Shown here: piece by piece, positions 5,201 through 6,427 of the stretch
How the letters are laid out: each line of letters begins with the position of its first letter
How positions within the stretch are numbered: the stretch's first letter is position 1
Source of the DNA: Candidatus Zhuqueibacterota bacterium
GTDB lineage: Bacteria; Zhuqueibacterota; Zhuqueibacteria; Residuimicrobiales; Residuimicrobiaceae
NCBI GenBank assembly: GCA_016934435.1
Contig: JAFGSU010000193.1
Coordinates: 1 to 6,427 of the forward strand
DNA: 6,427 nucleotides
Direction: 5' to 3'
Program-made: the position numbers and the translations under genes
The notes under the pieces: model-generated
The model's input: only the letters and a program-made list of their open reading frames with translations
Databases searched by the model: none
What the model was told of the DNA's origin: nothing

Positions 5201-6319
5201 CCGATTTCAAGTAAAATTATAATTGCGAAATCGGGTGAAGGCAAGACCTATATTCCGGCTTATGGAATCAACGATATCGCGGCGATCAAGCCGACCAAAG
5301 GCTATCAGATTTACATGAAGGATCCGGCTACTCTGGAAGTATGCGGCATACCCATCGATGTCTCTACCGTTATCACGTTGCCGGTCGGGTGGAGCATGAT
5401 CAGTTATCTGCCGCGTTCACCCATGAGTGCATCACTCGCTTTAGCCGGCATCCAGGCTCAGCTTGTTATAGCCAAGAACAATAACGGCCAGGCGTACATA
5501 CCGGCATACGGCATCAACGATATCGGCCTGATGCAGCCGGGTCAGGGTTATCAATTATATCTCAAAGCCGCCGCAAACTTGATATATCCTGCGGGTGCAG
5601 CCGTAAAGGAACGGGCTGAATCAGCACATCCTGTGGAGCCACAACATTTTCATTTTAAACGTCTTACAGGTTGTAACTGTACTGTGATTGTTCCGTCGGA
5701 TATACAACCGCGATATTCGAATGGCCTGAAACTGACTTTCGGTGATGAGATCGGCGTATTTTCTATTGATGGCGCTTGTCGAGGAGCGATCGTATGGCAG
5801 GGGAGAGCTGCCGCCATCACCATATGGGGCGATAATTCACAAACATCTTCAAAAGACGGATGTCTCACAGGCGATGAACTACAGTTCCGTGTATGGAATA
5901 AAGACGATAATCAAGAATATCCGGCTTTGAGTCAATCAGCGCCAGGCGAGTCGGTTATTTTTCAGCCCGACGGCATCATTGTTTTGAACGGACTCGTCGC
6001 AGACCTAACCGCAGATGGAGGCATTCAATCCCTTGCACCGGAAGGTTACGCTTTGATGCAAAATTATCCCAATCCGTTCAATCCGGAAACCTGGATCACC
6101 TATCGCATAGCCGAGCGATCTAAAGTTAGATTGGAGGTCCTGGATCTGAAAGGATGTCACGTGCGGACTCTTATTGATGGACTAAAAGCAGCCGGGCAAC
6201 ATCGAGCGCGATGGAATGGATTGTCGGAAACTGGAGCGAAAGTGCCAAGCGGCTTATACATCTATCGTCTTGAGACGGAAGCATTCGTAACCAGCAGGAA
6301 GATGTTGCTGATGAGATGA
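2201..6319 (+). CDS. Large secreted C39-like cysteine peptidase / multidomain adhesin with T9SS sorting domain
   Basis: Encodes 1372 residues. 1-30: signal peptide with a long hydrophobic core, cleavage near SFA-A. 32-267: papain-fold C39-like peptidase; nucleophile Cys59 in VGCGPTTGAMM, His214 in GDHWVALVGYD, Asp232 in YYFYDTYS, and Gln52 or Asn53 as possible oxyanion-hole residue. 275-424: fibronectin type III, split by an insertion at about 299-360. 436-637: CBM9/DOMON-like (GVISTGEWS, LYMAVDD, DQFAIFFD). 643-746: ASH/HYDIN-type Ig (NEGNANL, then RFQPTSVG). 750-840: BACON-like (WMSLSPTSG). 846-967 and 1150-1268: two copies of an uncharacterised GD-x-IGVF...WGDN domain. 977-1049 and 1058-1130: two GW repeats. 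1283-1372: T9SS type A/FlgD-Ig sorting domain (QNYPNPFNP, VRTL, YIYRL, RKMLLMR). Unlike bacteriocin-exporter C39 domains there is no ABC transporter, so this is probably an extracellular enzyme with binding modules. The substrate is unknown. The frame is intact throughout. Peptidase activity is inferred from the triad only. Confidence 0.9.
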   Translation: MNAYFLRKQMWSFFLMLLIILIWMQISFAAAVYIKNYSDFPAYPYNTSSYKQNNRYVGCGPTTGAMMFGYFDHIYSLSPGLLTSPVSGVNEGLQTAWALHGSQYMNTGADGFGSVYNIEPGMENYALSRGYYVKVMIHVSPTYNNPTAPEADWLNDYGPYGESWNNDGTFWIKNADGTYNIDATKFCDFVDPKLAAGVPIFLTIDTNYDKNGDHWVALVGYDRSTLRYYFYDTYSTTIKSAEIHYCAAPGTAKANAISFLRSVSYIGPVQTQENPPRDLLALTGYHSAVPLAWKAPQGTAMHSLSRIAQYQEVHADVQPIRQSLSLSASEQIPGSVLMSPSNPSLMKETAAAQPSLSMAAPTGYNVYRSTSSGGSYSKIAGNVTRQYYRDATAVNGTKYYYKVTAVYTTGESDFSAVVSATPTLNGYVINSAWTTTTPTLNGVISTGEWSAATQVNILYPGDTGTVTAYIMNTSNKLYMAVDDKRDTHLDNVDQFAIFFDKNLNREWPAQGGSTDEGNFWWAWDATGGQAFCLFGPRQGYWPDHLYWPNRTTPAGMNQGISIASGNVQYEGVIDLTQQPLNVSAGAEIGLLLFTFDYTPEDFTSFWPQQAERLKLIVPDFQYWGQAPFSFGNLKLSTGVVTAPDISVTPSNWNYGQITVGGYQDKTFVVKNEGNANLVVSSINLAGDISQFSLQSGAGSYTLTPGQTRNVVIRFQPTSVGAKNLTARIASNDPDENPFDFTLTGQGGAAPVLSVNPTTLNFGTTTNSLTFQISNTGGGTLTWNVAESPDKAWMSLSPTSGSNAATVTVNVNRAQLAGNSDTGTLAVTSNGGNQNVTVNIAKTAASLPSHWNFASNTGNSATIVLPTSANPNIDGTPLANGDYIGVFNPSGLCCGHRQWQGANMSITAWGDNDQTGGVIDGFQAGEDIHYRVYRLSEAKEWTIVMTGYSQGTGKYSANGFMVLDKFDVTEQLCNTLNLLLGWNMFSLNIIPQDADISAVMAPISSKIIIAKSGEGKTYIPAYGINDIAAIKPTKGYQIYMKDPATLEVCGIPIDVSTVITLPVGWSMISYLPRSPMSASLALAGIQAQLVIAKNNNGQAYIPAYGINDIGLMQPGQGYQLYLKAAANLIYPAGAAVKERAESAHPVEPQHFHFKRLTGCNCTVIVPSDIQPRYSNGLKLTFGDEIGVFSIDGACRGAIVWQGRAAAITIWGDNSQTSSKDGCLTGDELQFRVWNKDDNQEYPALSQSAPGESVIFQPDGIIVLNGLVADLTADGGIQSLAPEGYALMQNYPNPFNPETWITYRIAERSKVRLEVLDLKGCHVRTLIDGLKAAGQHRARWNGLSETGAKVPSGLYIYRLETEAFVTSRKMLLMR
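4736..5101 (+). repeat. 'WGDN' domain, first copy (within the peptidase-adhesin)
   Basis: Residues 846-967 of the large protein. Key positions are GDYIGVF (880-886), GLCCG (890-894), WQG (898-900), ITAWGDN (905-911), QT, DG and RV (930-931), ending with an NGF-x-VL strand. The second copy follows about 180 residues later. Conserved W, G and D positions plus paired cysteines suggest a compact beta domain. I know similar stretches in other secreted FCB-group proteins but no functional name for them. Confidence 0.65.
5129..5347 (+). repeat. GW repeat 1 (within the peptidase-adhesin)
   Basis: Residues 977-1049: LLLGWNMFS opening, IIIAK, G-K-T-YIPAYGINDI (1017-1026), P-x-x-GYQIY-x-K, then a strand ending in C-G. 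It aligns along its length with repeat 2. Such GW...GY units usually occur in pairs at the C-terminal side of FCB secreted proteins, in my recollection. Function is unknown. Confidence 0.65.
5372..5590 (+). repeat. GW repeat 2 (within the peptidase-adhesin)
   Basis: Residues 1058-1130: LPVGWSMISYLP opening, LVIAK, G-Q-A-YIPAYGINDI (1099-1108), P-x-x-GYQLY-x-K, then a strand ending near YPAG. The offset from repeat 1 is 82-83 residues. The shared decapeptide is identical in protein but differs at five third-codon positions in DNA, so the duplication is old and the peptide has been conserved. Confidence 0.65.
5648..6004 (+). repeat. 'WGDN' domain, second copy (within the peptidase-adhesin)
   Basis: Residues 1150-1268. 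GDEIGVF (1181-1187), GACRG (1191-1195), WQG (1199-1201), ITIWGDN (1206-1212), QT, DG and RV (1230-1231) align with the first copy in the same order and spacing. It carries extra cysteines (C1158, C1160, C1221) not matched in copy 1. It sits directly before the T9SS sorting domain. Confidence 0.65.
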
Positions 6320-6324
6320 ATCCA

Positions 6325-6360
6325 GATCGGATGGCGGACAGGAATGTCCGCCGTCCGATT
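6325..6360 (+). terminator. Strong hairpin after the peptidase-adhesin gene
   Basis: ATCGGATGGCGGACA (6326-6340) and TGTCCGCCGTCCGAT (6345-6359) pair over 15 positions with one G-U. A further G-U at 6325/6360 extends the stem. The loop GGAA (6341-6344) fits the stable GNRA tetraloop class. The stem begins five bases after the TGA at 6317-6319. No T-run follows, so it is either a terminator of a lineage that does not need a U-tract, a 3' stabilising structure, or a copy of a dispersed palindromic element. Its position favours a 3'-end role for this gene. Confidence 0.6.
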
Positions 6361-6427
6361 CCTGATGATTTCCAATTCACTAATTCGGACTCCAATATTA
6401 ATTCTCGCCATCCCATCTGTTAAATCC
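6361..6427. other. Short downstream flank, nothing recognised
   Basis: Sixty-seven bases of AT-leaning sequence between the hairpin and the window edge. No start codon with a ribosome binding site and no repeat or RNA gene is visible. Confidence 0.5.

Noticed and set aside
5129..5590. The internal repeats as a CRISPR array or DNA-level tandem repeat
   Set aside because: The units are about 73 residues on an 82-83-residue period, diverged in DNA and in frame within a coding sequence. They are protein repeats, not short direct repeats with spacers.

Overview
The window carries two complete plus-strand genes for large secreted, multidomain surface proteins, the tail of a probable third gene at the left edge, and two gene-free stretches. 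Both complete proteins start with a signal peptide and end in the same roughly 90-residue domain, opening with an N-(F/Y)-PNPFNP motif and closing in a short Lys/Arg-containing tail. This is the type A C-terminal sorting domain / FlgD-Ig-like fold of type IX secretion system (T9SS) cargo. With the long strings of Ig-like and carbohydrate-binding modules, it points to a bacterium of the Fibrobacteres-Chlorobi-Bacteroidetes (FCB) superphylum. The PNPFNP style resembles Ignavibacteria, Calditrichota, KSB1 and Marinimicrobia proteins more than classical Bacteroidetes. That placement is inference; no rRNA or other marker is present.

Layout. Bases 2-85 look like the last 27 codons of an upstream gene. 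Bases 86-355 are AT-rich and end in a small hairpin and a strong ribosome binding site. Bases 356-1642 encode a 428-residue protein: signal peptide, a beta-rich N-terminal domain with a weak resemblance to LecA/PA-IL lectins, an F5/8 type C (discoidin/CBM32-like) domain, and a T9SS sorting domain. Bases 1643-2200 are a 558-base gap with a nested inverted repeat, a sigma-70-like promoter near 1858-1886, and a hairpin (1920-1943) whose left arm can also pair perfectly with a downstream segment (1979-1988). If that promoter is real, the next gene has a structured leader of about 300 nt.

Bases 2201-6319 encode a 1372-residue protein. In order it has: signal peptide; a papain-like C39-type cysteine peptidase domain with a visible Cys/His/Asp triad; an FN3 domain interrupted by about 60 residues; a CBM9/DOMON-like domain; an ASH/HYDIN-type Ig domain; a BACON-like domain; a 'WGDN' domain; two tandem 'GW...YIPAYGINDI' repeats; a second copy of the 'WGDN' domain; and the T9SS sorting domain. 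A long hairpin with a GNRA-type loop follows the stop codon.

Both genes probably make exported, surface-attached or released proteins: a sugar- or surface-binding lectin-like protein, and a modular protease/adhesin. The wide gap argues for separate transcription units. No CRISPR array, tRNA, rRNA, insertion sequence or defence system is visible. The most unusual content is the architecture of the large protein (peptidase plus duplicated uncharacterised modules, with a split FN3) and the structured leader ahead of it.
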